Below, one piece after another: positions 9,836 to 18,677 of a stretch of 64,000 bases of DNA. A program made the translations under genes and the position numbers. The stretch covers positions 372,001 to 436,000 of the forward strand of contig NZ_LR743509.1 of the NCBI RefSeq assembly GCF_902712875.1, in the 5' to 3' direction. A model generated the notes under the pieces. It had not been told where the DNA came from, made no database searches, and saw only the letters and a program-made list of their open reading frames with translations. Each line of letters starts with the position of its first letter. The stretch's first letter is position 1. Source of the DNA: Hyphomicrobium sp. ghe19 (lineage in GTDB: Bacteria; Pseudomonadota; Alphaproteobacteria; Rhizobiales; Hyphomicrobiaceae).

Positions 9836-11383
9836 TTAGATCTTCAGGGCTTCTGCGCGCAGGCTCCGAGGTAGGTTCGCGTCATACCATGCTCTCAGTC
9901 CGGCGAGAGCCTCATGCTGCAGGTCTCGTTCGAGATACCCCCAGATCCGTGGCATATGGGCCAGGTATTGCCTTTTCCCGTCGCGCATAGCTAACCGCGC
10001 GAAGATGCCGAGGATTTTGGTATTTCGTTGTGCCCCTAGTGCGGCGTAGCTGAAGCGGAATTCGGGCTCGTCAAATGCCGGGTTCCGGGAGGAATTGATC
10101 GCGATGTAATGGTCGAGCAGTTGTTTTTCCAGGGTTTCCGGCACGTCGAGCCGAGCATCCTGGAGAAGGGATACGAGATCATAGGCAGCGGGCCCGATCA
10201 TGGCATCCTGGAAATCGATGATGCCGACGTCGCGTGGGCTCGGCCGGTCGTCGAGTGCGATCAGATTTGGCGAATGAAAGTCGCGGAGCAGCCAAGTTTT
10301 CGGCTGGCTCAACACCCGCTCGAATGTGCTCTTCCACAACGCCGTGAATGCGTCGCGAGCCGATTGGGGCGCAGGTGTGCCGTGGAGCGCCGGCCAGTAC
10401 CAATCGAGAAGAAGCTGGGTTTCGATTTCCAGCACGCCCTCGTCGGCTTCGGGGAGTGCGAACGTTGAGCCATCCGAAAGGACGATGCGCGTCGGTGGAG
10501 GAATGCTCTGAACCGCGATCAACGTATCGACGCCGCGCTTCCAGAGTCCGGCCTGATCGCGTCCTCGAGAAACTTCAGCGCCGAAAACTTCGTCGCCGAA
10601 ATCCTCGATGATCAGCAGTCCTTGCGCGAGGTCCTCGGCAAGGATGCGCGGGACCGAGAGTCCGGTGGCCGCGAGCGCACCGTCGATTGCGACGAAGGCT
10701 CTGACGCTTTCCGCGAGATGCGCGATGGCGCTGTAAGACTTGCCGTCGCGTATCGGTGGACCATCCGGCCGCTGGGGTGAATCCATGAGGATTGCGCGCG
10801 TGCCGTCGGCTTTCTGAAGGCGAGCGTAGCGGCGCGGTGAGGCGTCGCCCTGCAGATAGCTGAATGCCGTCGACGCTTCGCCCCAGCCTGCGCGCGACAG
10901 AAAATCCCGGATCGCGGCGAAGCGCTCGATACGGGCCACGAAATCGGCTGGCGTGCCGATGCTGACGTTTCTGCGGTCCGGCGCGTCTGTTTCGTCGAAG
11001 CGAATGGTGAAGCGCTCGCGTGGAACGCGGTCGTTACCCTTCGACGGCCATTCGATGATGGCAATGCCGCGCGTGAGGGCGGCGTCGAGACCGAGTTCGT
11101 CGATCTCGCTCGCGTCGGAAAGACGGTAGAGGTCGAAGTGTGCGATGTCGAAACGCGGGGTTTCGTAGGCCTGCACCAGGGTGAAGGTGGGGCTTGGAAT
11201 TTCGAGCGACGGATTGCCCGAAATCGCTCGTATGAGGGCACGCGCAAAGGTCGATTTGCCGGCGCCGAGATCACCCTCCAGCGCCAACGTATCTCCGGGC
11301 TGCACGAGGAACGCGACCTCTTGCGCCACTCGCGAGACGTCGCCTTCCGTCAGGTCGTTGAATGAGAATGCCGGGTTTATCAT
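9836..11383 (-). CDS. tsaE: TsaE / AmgK-type phosphotransferase fusion
   Basis: A 515-residue two-domain protein. Residues about 1-150 are TsaE, the ATPase of the tRNA t6A37 threonylcarbamoyl complex, with Walker A GDLGAGKST (37-45) and the conserved SPTFTLVQAYE and FDLYRL blocks. Residues about 165-515 are an aminoglycoside-phosphotransferase fold with the catalytic loop LRDFHSPNLIAL and the metal site GIIDFQDAMIGP, as in AmgK, the MurNAc/GlcNAc anomeric kinase of peptidoglycan recycling. The MurU-like gene directly downstream supports that kinase role. Separate tsaE and amgK genes are the norm outside alphaproteobacteria. The gene follows divL by 11 bases. Confidence 0.9.
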   Translation of the reverse strand: MINPAFSFNDLTEGDVSRVAQEVAFLVQPGDTLALEGDLGAGKSTFARALIRAISGNPSLEIPSPTFTLVQAYETPRFDIAHFDLYRLSDASEIDELGLDAALTRGIAIIEWPSKGNDRVPRERFTIRFDETDAPDRRNVSIGTPADFVARIERFAAIRDFLSRAGWGEASTAFSYLQGDASPRRYARLQKADGTRAILMDSPQRPDGPPIRDGKSYSAIAHLAESVRAFVAIDGALAATGLSVPRILAEDLAQGLLIIEDFGDEVFGAEVSRGRDQAGLWKRGVDTLIAVQSIPPPTRIVLSDGSTFALPEADEGVLEIETQLLLDWYWPALHGTPAPQSARDAFTALWKSTFERVLSQPKTWLLRDFHSPNLIALDDRPSPRDVGIIDFQDAMIGPAAYDLVSLLQDARLDVPETLEKQLLDHYIAINSSRNPAFDEPEFRFSYAALGAQRNTKILGIFARLAMRDGKRQYLAHMPRIWGYLERDLQHEALAGLRAWYDANLPRSLRAEALKI

Positions 11384-11394
11384 CGCGCTCGGTT

Positions 11395-13908
11395 TTATGC
11401 TGCGCGCTCGCCGCCCGCCAGCCTGTCTCTGTCGCCGCCGGATGTCCGGGAGACGGGCCGCTCTGGAATTCGAACGACCACGCGTGTTCCCCGACCTTCC
11501 TCCGAAGTGATTTCGATATTGCCGCCGTGAAGCTCAACGAGGCTTTTGGCAATTGAAAGGCCGAGGCCTGCGCCACGATGCTCGGAGCCGCGGCTGCGGC
11601 TTTCGAAGCGCTGGAAGACGCGGCCGATCTGATCTTTGGGGATGCCGATGCCGGCGTCCTCGACCCTGAAGAAGATGTTTCCGGCTTGCCGCCAGCAGGC
11701 GAGGTACACGGTGCCGTTGATTTTCGAGAAGCCGACCGCATTGGACAGGAGATTGTACAGCACCTGACGCATGCGCGCTTCATCGACCATGATTTCCGTC
11801 ACGTCGTCGGCGACCGCGATATCGATCGTAAGGCGCGAGCGGACCGCGCGTTCGCGAATGCCAAGAATGGCTGCGTCGATGATCGCGCGCACGCCGACCG
11901 GCGCGACTTTGAGCTCGAGTCCGCCGGCTTCGATCGTCGTCAGGTCCAGGATGTCGTCGATGATTGCGAGGAGCGTCTTCGACGAGGACATGATGTCGGC
12001 GAGATATTCTCTCTGCTTGTCGTTCAGTTCGCCGAACATCGGACTCGCGAGCATGTCGGAGAAACCGATGATGGTGTTCAGCGGGGTTCTCAGCTCGTAG
12101 GAGATATGGCCGATGAAGTTCGTTTTCAGGCGGTCGGCGGCGACGAGCGCTTCGTTGCGTTCGACGAGGGCGCGCTCGGCGCGCTTGGCGTCCGTCACGT
12201 CGGCGTAAGTCAGCAGTGTTGCGCCGTCGGGCAACGGCATCAACGCGTAGTCGACGACGACGTTGTCCGTGCGGATCATCTGGCCTGAGAATGTCTCGCG
12301 CTCGTCCTGGAATGCGGTGACCGCGCGGCCGATGCGCATCCACGTTCCAGCGTCCGGATAGAGGTTTTGAACCGCGGCGATGATCTCGCCGATATGCGGC
12401 AGTTCATTGAGCTTGCCGGCGGGGATTTGCCAGATCCCACAGAAAGCCCGGTTGAACAGCTTGAGGCGGCCGTCCGTTCCGAACACGGCGACGCCTTCCT
12501 TGAGGCTGTCGAGTGTTTCGCGCTGCACGTCGATCAGGGCGTTATAGCGGGCTTCGAGCGCAAGGCGGTCGGTCTCGTCGCCAAAGAGGTAGGTGACGCC
12601 GCCATCGGGGCGCTGCTCTGCGATGACGTTGACGATGCGTCCGTCCGTCAGATGCCAGATGTCTTCGAGCGGCGCGCCGGAGCGGTAGCCGGCGAGGACC
12701 TGGGCTTTCCAATCGCGATGACTGACGACCGGCGGAAGTACGCCGATCTCGCGCAGCCGATCGAGGATGTCGGAGTCGGTCGGGCGGGTCGTCAGCCACT
12801 CCGGGTCGAGCGACCAAAGCTTCGTGAAGGCGGCGTTGTAGAAAACCAGCTTCTGCTCGCGATTGAACAGCGCGACAGCAGTTTCCACGCGGTCGAGCGT
12901 CCGGTCGTAAGCCTCAACCTGGCGATCGAGTTCGCCTTGCGCGGTTTCGATGTCCGTGACGTCGATCGCCGCTCCGGCCATCATGCCGTCGACGGGTATG
13001 ACGACGATGTCGTGTGGTTTGCGCTCGCCACCTGCGATGAGGTGAACGCGCGCACGATAGCTTTGGCCAGCGCCGACGGCTTTCAACACATGCTTACGCT
13101 GGCGCGTCTCGAGCAATTCGATCTGGCGGTCCAGGACCTCAAGCTCGCTCTCGGCCTCGACCGCTTTGACGTACGCTTTGTTGACCCAGATGAGGCGGTT
13201 CGCCGGATCGCGCAGCCAAACGGGCATCGGCAGGGTGTCGAGGAGGGCGCGGCTCGAGTGAATGTCGCGGGTGAGGGCGGCGTGGCGCTCGTCGATCCTC
13301 GCGATTTCGGCTTTGTAAGTCGACACATCCTTGAAGCGCAGCACGGCGCGGCCGCCCGCGGCGCGGCCCTCCGCTTCGATGGCGGCGGCGGCGCTCGTCT
13401 TCAGGATGATGCTGAAGGCACGGCCATTAGTGAAGAGCATGTCGAGAGACGTCTTCAGCGTGTCGGCGGATGCCGGTTGCAGCCATTGTCCAAAGCGCAG
13501 GATCTCTGCGTGCTGCTCCGGAAGGCCCGGAATTCCAGTCAGCGTATGAGAGGCGATGCGGACAGCCTGTCCCTGCTCCCAAAATATGAGGACCTGCGGC
13601 TCTGCGCGGATGATCGCGTCCGCTGCCGCGAGGTTACGGCGAAGATGTTGGCTCTCGGCTTTGGCCTTGCCGGCTTCTTTGCGGGCGACGCTGCCCATGT
13701 GCCAGATGATGAGGCCCGCCATGAACACGGTCGCGGCTACGATGCCGACGACGGCCAACTGACGTTCGCTCAGCTCGTTCGCTTCCATTTGATGGCCGCC
13801 CACGAAGACGGCGAGCATGGTGGCGACGCAGGCCATCGCCGCGAGCAGCAGAAGCGCCAGCTGGAGCCGGGTCGTCAACCGTCGGTTCTGGCCGGGCGTC
13901 GTGCGCAT
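11395..13908 (-). CDS. divL: DivL-like PAS-domain histidine kinase homologue with Tyr in place of the phospho-His
   Basis: An 837-residue membrane-anchored sensor-kinase homologue. Two hydrophobic segments lie near residues 18-36 and 52-70, several PAS-like domains fill about 95-575, and the DHp and ATPase domains follow. The H-box reads GHISYELRTPLN, so Tyr604 occupies the position of the phosphorylated His. The N-box (LYNLLSNAVGFSK), G1 (VEDAGIGIPKDQ) and G2 (GAGLGLSI) motifs are intact. A Tyr here is the hallmark of Caulobacter DivL, which steers CckA-CtrA signalling in the cell cycle rather than acting as an ordinary kinase. The same role is inferred here. It is the first gene of the divL-tsaE/amgK-murU-addBA run. 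Confidence 0.85.
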   Translation of the reverse strand: MRTTPGQNRRLTTRLQLALLLLAAMACVATMLAVFVGGHQMEANELSERQLAVVGIVAATVFMAGLIIWHMGSVARKEAGKAKAESQHLRRNLAAADAIIRAEPQVLIFWEQGQAVRIASHTLTGIPGLPEQHAEILRFGQWLQPASADTLKTSLDMLFTNGRAFSIILKTSAAAAIEAEGRAAGGRAVLRFKDVSTYKAEIARIDERHAALTRDIHSSRALLDTLPMPVWLRDPANRLIWVNKAYVKAVEAESELEVLDRQIELLETRQRKHVLKAVGAGQSYRARVHLIAGGERKPHDIVVIPVDGMMAGAAIDVTDIETAQGELDRQVEAYDRTLDRVETAVALFNREQKLVFYNAAFTKLWSLDPEWLTTRPTDSDILDRLREIGVLPPVVSHRDWKAQVLAGYRSGAPLEDIWHLTDGRIVNVIAEQRPDGGVTYLFGDETDRLALEARYNALIDVQRETLDSLKEGVAVFGTDGRLKLFNRAFCGIWQIPAGKLNELPHIGEIIAAVQNLYPDAGTWMRIGRAVTAFQDERETFSGQMIRTDNVVVDYALMPLPDGATLLTYADVTDAKRAERALVERNEALVAADRLKTNFIGHISYELRTPLNTIIGFSDMLASPMFGELNDKQREYLADIMSSSKTLLAIIDDILDLTTIEAGGLELKVAPVGVRAIIDAAILGIRERAVRSRLTIDIAVADDVTEIMVDEARMRQVLYNLLSNAVGFSKINGTVYLACWRQAGNIFFRVEDAGIGIPKDQIGRVFQRFESRSRGSEHRGAGLGLSIAKSLVELHGGNIEITSEEGRGTRVVVRIPERPVSRTSGGDRDRLAGGERAA

Positions 13909-14040
13909 TTAATTCCGTTGTAGCTCTTGGAAGCGGCCCGTACACCATGCGCGGGCACACCAATGGGAGTCCGGGCCTTGCGGCACGAATCACCCCGAGT
14001 ATGGGGTGCTGGAGCCCTTACCGCTACCGCGGCGGGTGCC

Positions 14041-14078
14041 ACAAAATGAAACGGCGCCAGAGTGTTCCCCTGGCGCCG
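14041..14078 (-). terminator. Terminator downstream of ahcY
   Basis: CGGCGCCAG (14052-14060) and CTGGCGCCG (14070-14078) form a perfect 9-bp stem. Read on the minus strand it is followed by a T-rich stretch (TTTCATTTTG), as expected after ahcY. The rest of the 13909-14112 gap shows nothing else. Confidence 0.7.
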
Positions 14079-14112
14079 CGCAATTCGGTTCCGGCTAAGC
14101 GGAACTCGGCCA

Positions 14113-15522
14113 TTAATAGCGGTAATGATCCGCCTTGAAGGGGCCTTCGGGCTTGACGCCGATGTAGGAGGCCTGATCGGGGCTGAGCTTCGTCAGCTTG
14201 GCGCCGATCTTGGCGAGGTGGAGCCTTGCGACCTTCTCATCGAGGTGCTTCGGCAACGTGTAGACCTCGTTCTTGTACTTGCCTTGGTTGATGTGCAGCT
14301 CGATCTGCGCCAGCGTCTGGTTCGTGAACGACGCGGACATGACGAACGAGGGATGGCCCATCGCGTTGCCAAGGTTCACCAAGCGGCCTTCCGAGAGAAG
14401 GATGATGCGCTTGCCGTCCGTGAATTCGATCTCGTCAACCTGCGGCTTGATGTTGTTCCACTTCAAGTTCTTGAGGCCGGCAACCTGGATCTCGTTGTCG
14501 AAGTGGCCGATGTTGCAAACGATCGCGCGGTCCTTCATGCCCCGCATGTGTTCGATCGTGATGATGTCCTTGTTGCCCGTTGCCGTTACGAAGATGTCGG
14601 CGCGCGGAACGGCGTCTTCCATCGTCACGACTTCGTAGCCTTCCATCGCGGCCTGCAGTGCGCAGATCGGATCGATCTCGGACACGATCACACGGCAACC
14701 CGCGTTCCTGAGCGAGGCAGCCGATCCCTTGCCGACGTCGCCGAAGCCCGCAACCATCGCGACCTTACCAGCCATCATCACGTCGGTGCCGCGGCGGATA
14801 CCGTCGACGAGGCTTTCGCGGCAGCCGTAGAGGTTGTCGAACTTCGACTTCGTGACGGAGTCGTTGACGTTGATTGCCGGGAAGAGGAGCTTGCCGCTCT
14901 TCTGCATTTCATAAAGGCGGTGGACGCCGGTGGTCGTTTCTTCCGACACGCCCTTGATGGATTTCGCGAGAGACGCGAACCAGCCCTTGGGCTTCTCGGC
15001 CAACGTCTTCTTCAGAAGTGCGAAGAACACTTCTTCTTCTTCGGAGCCGGGCTGATCGAGGAAGGCTGTGTCGCCGTTCTCTGCGCGCAGACCGAGGTGC
15101 ACGAACATCGTCGCGTCGCCGCCGTCATCGAGGATCAGGTTCGGCATGCCGCCGTCGCCCCACTCGAAGAGCTTGCGCGTGTAGTCCCAGTAGTCGGTCA
15201 GGGTTTCGCCCTTCCACGCGAATACGGGAATGCCGGCGGCTGCGATGGCTGCCGCGGCGTGGTCTTGGGTCGAGTAGATGTTGCACGAGACCCAGCGAAT
15301 GTCGGCGCCGAGGGCTGCCAGGGTCTCGATCAGGACGGCGGTTTGGATCGTCATGTGCAACGAGCCGGCGATGCGCGCGCCCTTCAAGGGCTTGGAAGAG
15401 CCGTATTCCTCGCGCGTCGCCATGAGGCCGGGCATCTCGGTCTCGGCGATGGCAATTTCCTTGCGTCCCCAGTCGGCGAGGCCGAGGTCCTTGACGATGT
15501 AATCCGTGAATTTCGTGCTCAT
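14113..15522 (-). CDS. ahcY: Adenosylhomocysteinase (S-adenosylhomocysteine hydrolase)
   Basis: A 469-residue enzyme that splits S-adenosylhomocysteine into adenosine and homocysteine, removing the inhibitory by-product of methyl transfer. The NAD-binding loop is [13 protein letters not shown], and the C terminus ends in the family-typical KADHYRY. The frame is open to 15660, but [20 protein letters not shown] is the conserved N terminus and has an AGGA-type ribosome binding site, so the start is placed at 15522. ahcY near ptsH/hprK/chvG is the usual alphaproteobacterial order. Here a TadG-like gene on the other strand lies between ptsH and ahcY. Confidence 0.96.
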   Translation of the reverse strand: MSTKFTDYIVKDLGLADWGRKEIAIAETEMPGLMATREEYGSSKPLKGARIAGSLHMTIQTAVLIETLAALGADIRWVSCNIYSTQDHAAAAIAAAGIPVFAWKGETLTDYWDYTRKLFEWGDGGMPNLILDDGGDATMFVHLGLRAENGDTAFLDQPGSEEEEVFFALLKKTLAEKPKGWFASLAKSIKGVSEETTTGVHRLYEMQKSGKLLFPAINVNDSVTKSKFDNLYGCRESLVDGIRRGTDVMMAGKVAMVAGFGDVGKGSAASLRNAGCRVIVSEIDPICALQAAMEGYEVVTMEDAVPRADIFVTATGNKDIITIEHMRGMKDRAIVCNIGHFDNEIQVAGLKNLKWNNIKPQVDEIEFTDGKRIILLSEGRLVNLGNAMGHPSFVMSASFTNQTLAQIELHINQGKYKNEVYTLPKHLDEKVARLHLAKIGAKLTKLSPDQASYIGVKPEGPFKADHYRY

Positions 15523-15881
15523 AGGGCTCTTTTCCTCATGGATGCGCCTGCAATGCGGAGGGCTGCGTGGTGCATGAACGTGCACGCTTTGGCCTGTCGG
15601 GCCGCGCAAACTGTCATTGCCCGTTGCTATACCGAACTCGGGCACCTCACGCAATAACATATAAGCAAGTCTTTATGTCCCGCCGAGCTTCGATTGAACG
15701 GCGACGACGAGACGATTTCGCGCGTGAACGAAAAGTAAATTCAAAGCATAGAATTTATCTAAAACTGAGTATTTCTAGTATATCTCCGGTTAATCTCGAT
15801 AACAACTCGGCATATCGCATTAATTCGACTTAAATCAACAAGGCCGCAGGGTGACGTCAAAGTATTCACCGGAGTCGGTCG
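15523..15881. other. Intergenic region between divergent ahcY and tadG-like genes
   Basis: 359 bases without a convincing gene. The ahcY-proximal half is GC-rich and contains a short inverted repeat GTGCA-N6-TGCAC near 15571-15586. The tadG-proximal half (about 15730-15840) is clearly AT-rich and presumably carries the promoters. I looked for an S-adenosylhomocysteine or SAM riboswitch in the ahcY leader and could not make a convincing match. Confidence 0.5.
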
Positions 15882-17300
15882 ATGAAGTTCGCGTCTTTTT
15901 CGCTGCGGCGTGCGCTGTGCGGTTATTGGAAGGCGGGGGATCTCCCAGCGGAGCGTCCGAGCGGGATGACGGCGTTCTGCCGGTTCGCCGCCGATTCGCG
16001 GGGCGACGTCGCGATCCTGTTCGGTCTCATGACACTCGTGCTCGTCATGATGATCGGGTTGGCGGTGGACTATGGGCGGCTCGTCAACGCGCGTAATCAA
16101 ACGCTCGAAGCGACAGACGCAGCGGTGCTGGCCGGCGCTCGTGCACTTCAGACCAACGGTGGCGATCAAGCTGCCGCTATCAAGGTGGCGCAGGCATTCT
16201 ATAAGCAGGCCGTTCAGAGCCGCATCTCGGTCGTTTCCAACTCCGATACCGTCGACTTTGCCGTCACCGACAACGGAACGGCGGTTGTGTCCAAGGGCAA
16301 CGCTCAGATCTCGACGCCGTTCATGAGCGTGGCCGGCGTGAAGACCTTGCCGCTTCTTCATGCCGATGGGTCCGATTATGCCAAGGCCGTTCTTGCGGTC
16401 GGGGGCAACGCGGAGCTCAACCTCGAAGTCAGCATGATGCTCGACATCACGGGGTCGATGAAGGGGCAAAAGTTGACGGACATGAAGGCCGCGGCCAGCG
16501 ATCTCGTCAACATCGTGGTTTGGAAAGATCAGAGCAAGTATACGTCGAAGATCGCGATCGTTCCGTTCGCGTACGACGTGCGTCTTCCGGCTGCGGCTTA
16601 CAAGAAGGCGACGGGCACGACGGCGACGACATTTCCCAATCCCTGCGTCGTCGAACGTACTGGTACACAGAAATATACCGACGCGGCACCACAGTCAGGC
16701 CAGTACGTGATGATGCATAACGTGGGCTCGACGAAAAACAACAAGACGACGTACAGTCCGACTTGCGACGTTGCTACGGCTGCAGAGGTTCTTCCACTTA
16801 CAAGTGACAAGACTTCGCTGCTTGCAAAAATAAGCGGTCTTGCGACCGCCGGCAGCACGGCCGGGCATATCGGTACTGCCTGGGCCTGGTATATGTTGGC
16901 TCCCAACTGGTCTTCGTTGTGGGCTTCTTCAAGCACGCCGGCCGCTTACGGCACGGATAAGCTGAAGAAGATTGCGGTCCTTATGACGGACGGCGAATAC
17001 AACACTCAGTACACGACGAATGGTGTTCCCGATGATTCGAGCTCGCTCACGAAATGCCCGAATGCGGCGAACGGAGTGTGCTCCAGCGCGCAGGCGATAT
17101 CCCAGTGCACCGCGATGAAAGCAAAGGGTATCGAGGTTTACACCGTCGGCTTCCAACTCGACAACCAGACAGCGATCGACACGCTGAAGAGCTGCGCGAC
17201 CGATATCAATCACTTTTACAACTCGACGACCGGCGATGCGCTGAAGGCGGCGTTCCGCGATATCGCGCTGAAAATCTCAACGCTTTATCTTTCGCAGTGA
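15882..17300 (+). CDS. TadG-like pilus assembly protein with von Willebrand factor A domain
   Basis: A 472-residue protein. After a basic N terminus, residues about 36-66 form the TadE/TadG pseudopilin segment (RGDVAILFGLMTLVLVMM). From about 183 a VWA-like domain starts, with the metal-site motif DITGS (188-192) and later LMTDGEYNT. TadG proteins are minor envelope components of Flp/Tad secretion systems; the N-terminal helix anchors the protein in the inner membrane. GGAG seven bases before the ATG supports this start; a later Met at residue 29 is possible. The gene stands alone, 40 kb from the tad locus in this window, between ptsH and ahcY. Confidence 0.85.
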   Translation: MKFASFSLRRALCGYWKAGDLPAERPSGMTAFCRFAADSRGDVAILFGLMTLVLVMMIGLAVDYGRLVNARNQTLEATDAAVLAGARALQTNGGDQAAAIKVAQAFYKQAVQSRISVVSNSDTVDFAVTDNGTAVVSKGNAQISTPFMSVAGVKTLPLLHADGSDYAKAVLAVGGNAELNLEVSMMLDITGSMKGQKLTDMKAAASDLVNIVVWKDQSKYTSKIAIVPFAYDVRLPAAAYKKATGTTATTFPNPCVVERTGTQKYTDAAPQSGQYVMMHNVGSTKNNKTTYSPTCDVATAAEVLPLTSDKTSLLAKISGLATAGSTAGHIGTAWAWYMLAPNWSSLWASSSTPAAYGTDKLKKIAVLMTDGEYNTQYTTNGVPDDSSSLTKCPNAANGVCSSAQAISQCTAMKAKGIEVYTVGFQLDNQTAIDTLKSCATDINHFYNSTTGDALKAAFRDIALKISTLYLSQ

Positions 17301-17313
17301 TGGGTTTTTGATT

Positions 17314-17355
17314 GCACTCGGCGACTCCCCTTGCGGGAGGCCGGCCGCCGAGTGC
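17314..17355. terminator. Stem-loop between convergent tadG-like gene and ptsH
   Basis: GCACTCGGCG (17314-17323) pairs perfectly with CGCCGAGTGC (17346-17355); inside, CTCCC and GGGAG can form a second helix. The position between two convergent gene ends suggests a shared terminator, although the following T-runs are weak. Confidence 0.55.
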
Positions 17356-17376
17356 GGAGGTTGGCGAGGGATCAGA

Positions 17377-17682
17377 TCAGGCGTCGCCGACGCACTCTTC
17401 GTCGAAGCCCGCTTCGACCAATCGGACGAGAGCTTGGAGTGCTTCTGGGCCCTGCGGGCCTTCGGCTACGATGTGGAGCTCAGATCCCGGACCTGCGGCG
17501 AGCATCATCAATCCCATGATCGATGTTCCGCCGACGGAGTTGCCGTGGTGTGTGACCGTGACGTGCGCCTCGTAGCTTTCAGCGCATTTGACGAACTTCG
17601 CCGAGGCCCGCGCGTGCAGGCCTTTGACGTTGCGGATGATGACGACGGCTTCCGGTTTCAGACTGTTGACCAGTTCAGGCAT
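17377..17682 (-). CDS. ptsH: HPr phosphocarrier protein
   Basis: A 101-residue HPr. The phosphorylated histidine is His23 in KGLHARASAKF, and the regulatory serine is Ser54 in GTSIMGLMML, the target of HPr kinase. The adjacent EIIA(Man) and truncated HprK, with no sugar permease in sight, indicate a regulatory rather than sugar-transporting PTS, as is usual in alphaproteobacteria. It lies 9 bases downstream of the EIIA gene. Confidence 0.95.
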   Translation of the reverse strand: MPELVNSLKPEAVVIIRNVKGLHARASAKFVKCAESYEAHVTVTHHGNSVGGTSIMGLMMLAAGPGSELHIVAEGPQGPEALQALVRLVEAGFDEECVGDA

Positions 17683-17691
17683 TTTTTGTTC

Positions 17692-18093
17692 TCAGCCGCC
17701 GGAAAGCTCTTGGCTCGCGACCTTGATATATTTCTTGCCGGCGTCGCGCGCCATGATGACAGCTTGGTCGAGCGGCGTGTCGCCGCGAATGCTGGCAAGC
17801 TTCACCAGAATGGGAAGGCTGATGCCAGCAATCACTTCCGCCTTCGTCTCATCCATAACCGAGATGGCAAGGTTGGAAGGTGTTCCGCCAAACATGTCCG
17901 TCAAAACGATTACGCCTTTGCCGTTATCCACTCGCTGGACCGCGCTCAAAATTTCCATGCGCCTCGCTTCCATATCGTCGTCCGGGCCGATGGCGATCGT
18001 TTCCAGCGACTGCTGTTTGCCGACGACGTGCTCGAGCGCGTTGCGAAATTCTTGCGCAAGCCCGCCATGCGTGACGATGACAAGTCCGATCAT
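17692..18093 (-). CDS. PTS system mannose-family EIIA component
   Basis: A 133-residue EIIA(Man)-fold protein. The N terminus MIGLVIVTHGGLA carries the phospho-acceptor His9; the block VIVLTDMFGGTPSNLA is the conserved family core. It accepts phosphate from HPr. With no EIIB/C/D partner genes nearby, it is likely regulatory. In rhizobia the equivalent gene (manX/ptsM) lies between hprK and ptsH exactly as here. Confidence 0.93.
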   Translation of the reverse strand: MIGLVIVTHGGLAQEFRNALEHVVGKQQSLETIAIGPDDDMEARRMEILSAVQRVDNGKGVIVLTDMFGGTPSNLAISVMDETKAEVIAGISLPILVKLASIRGDTPLDQAVIMARDAGKKYIKVASQELSGG

Positions 18094-18200
18094 GAGCGAC
18101 GGGCCATTTCATTCTCGTGCGGCAAGTTCGTGTTTCGCCGCCGTATGGCGCGGAAATTGGCAAGTGTTTGGAGCGGGCGCAAGCAGTTTCTGGACCTCAT

Positions 18201-18677
18201 TCAGGCCTTTGGTTGCACACGTGGCTGGGGGGCCATGTCGATGGCTGCTACAAGTTTCAAGGGACTTGAGCTCTCAAAGGGCGATAACCGGATAACAGGT
18301 ACGTCCAATCCCAGAATATGGGCAAACTGCCAGGGGTCTGGAAATCTTTCGATCGCGCCGTCGCGGACGAGATCGACAACGAGAACGACGTTCCCTTCGC
18401 CGACGGCATCAACCTCAAGGATGCCAATGCCCCGCACTTCAAGCTTGCCGCGCAACTGAGCCGGGGCGCTAGCGCGCAGGAAGTTGCCCTCCTGCTTCAA
18501 CACAACTTGGTCGTCCGAGACCAGCAGAACCTTATCCCGAACGATCGAGGACCGCGGGAGAGCCAGGCACCGGAATGCAAGATCGGACTTGCCGGAACCC
18601 GAAGCTCCGCGGATCAAAGCCACACGGCCGCCAATGGCGATGGCGGTCGCGTGGACGCGCTCAACTTCTCCAGACAA
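18201..18677 (-). CDS. hprK: HPr kinase/phosphorylase, short alphaproteobacterial form
   Basis: 158 residues against about 310 in Firmicutes: only the C-terminal kinase domain is present. Walker A is GASGSGKS (24-31), and the capping helix region VRGIGILEVDAVG matches the HprK family signature. It phosphorylates the serine of HPr. The start is a TTG at 18677 with AGGA seven bases upstream; it lies inside the last codons of chvG (17-base overlap), so it is probably coupled to the two-component system. No ATG is available near the N terminus. Confidence 0.92.
   Translation of the reverse strand: MSGEVERVHATAIAIGGRVALIRGASGSGKSDLAFRCLALPRSSIVRDKVLLVSDDQVVLKQEGNFLRASAPAQLRGKLEVRGIGILEVDAVGEGNVVLVVDLVRDGAIERFPDPWQFAHILGLDVPVIRLSPFESSSPLKLVAAIDMAPQPRVQPKA

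Noticed and set aside
12367-13923. A 518-codon plus-strand frame opposite divL
   Set aside because: It mirrors the divL codons on the other strand, has no recognisable domain or ribosome binding site, and is explained by high-GC codon bias.
14062-15657. A 531-codon plus-strand frame opposite ahcY
   Set aside because: ahcY on the minus strand is unmistakable; the opposite frame is a composition shadow.
15523-15660. Possible SAH or SAM riboswitch in the ahcY leader
   Set aside because: Some G-rich and GCATTGC-like pieces are present, but I could not build the expected helices and conserved core by eye. A covariance-model search would decide.
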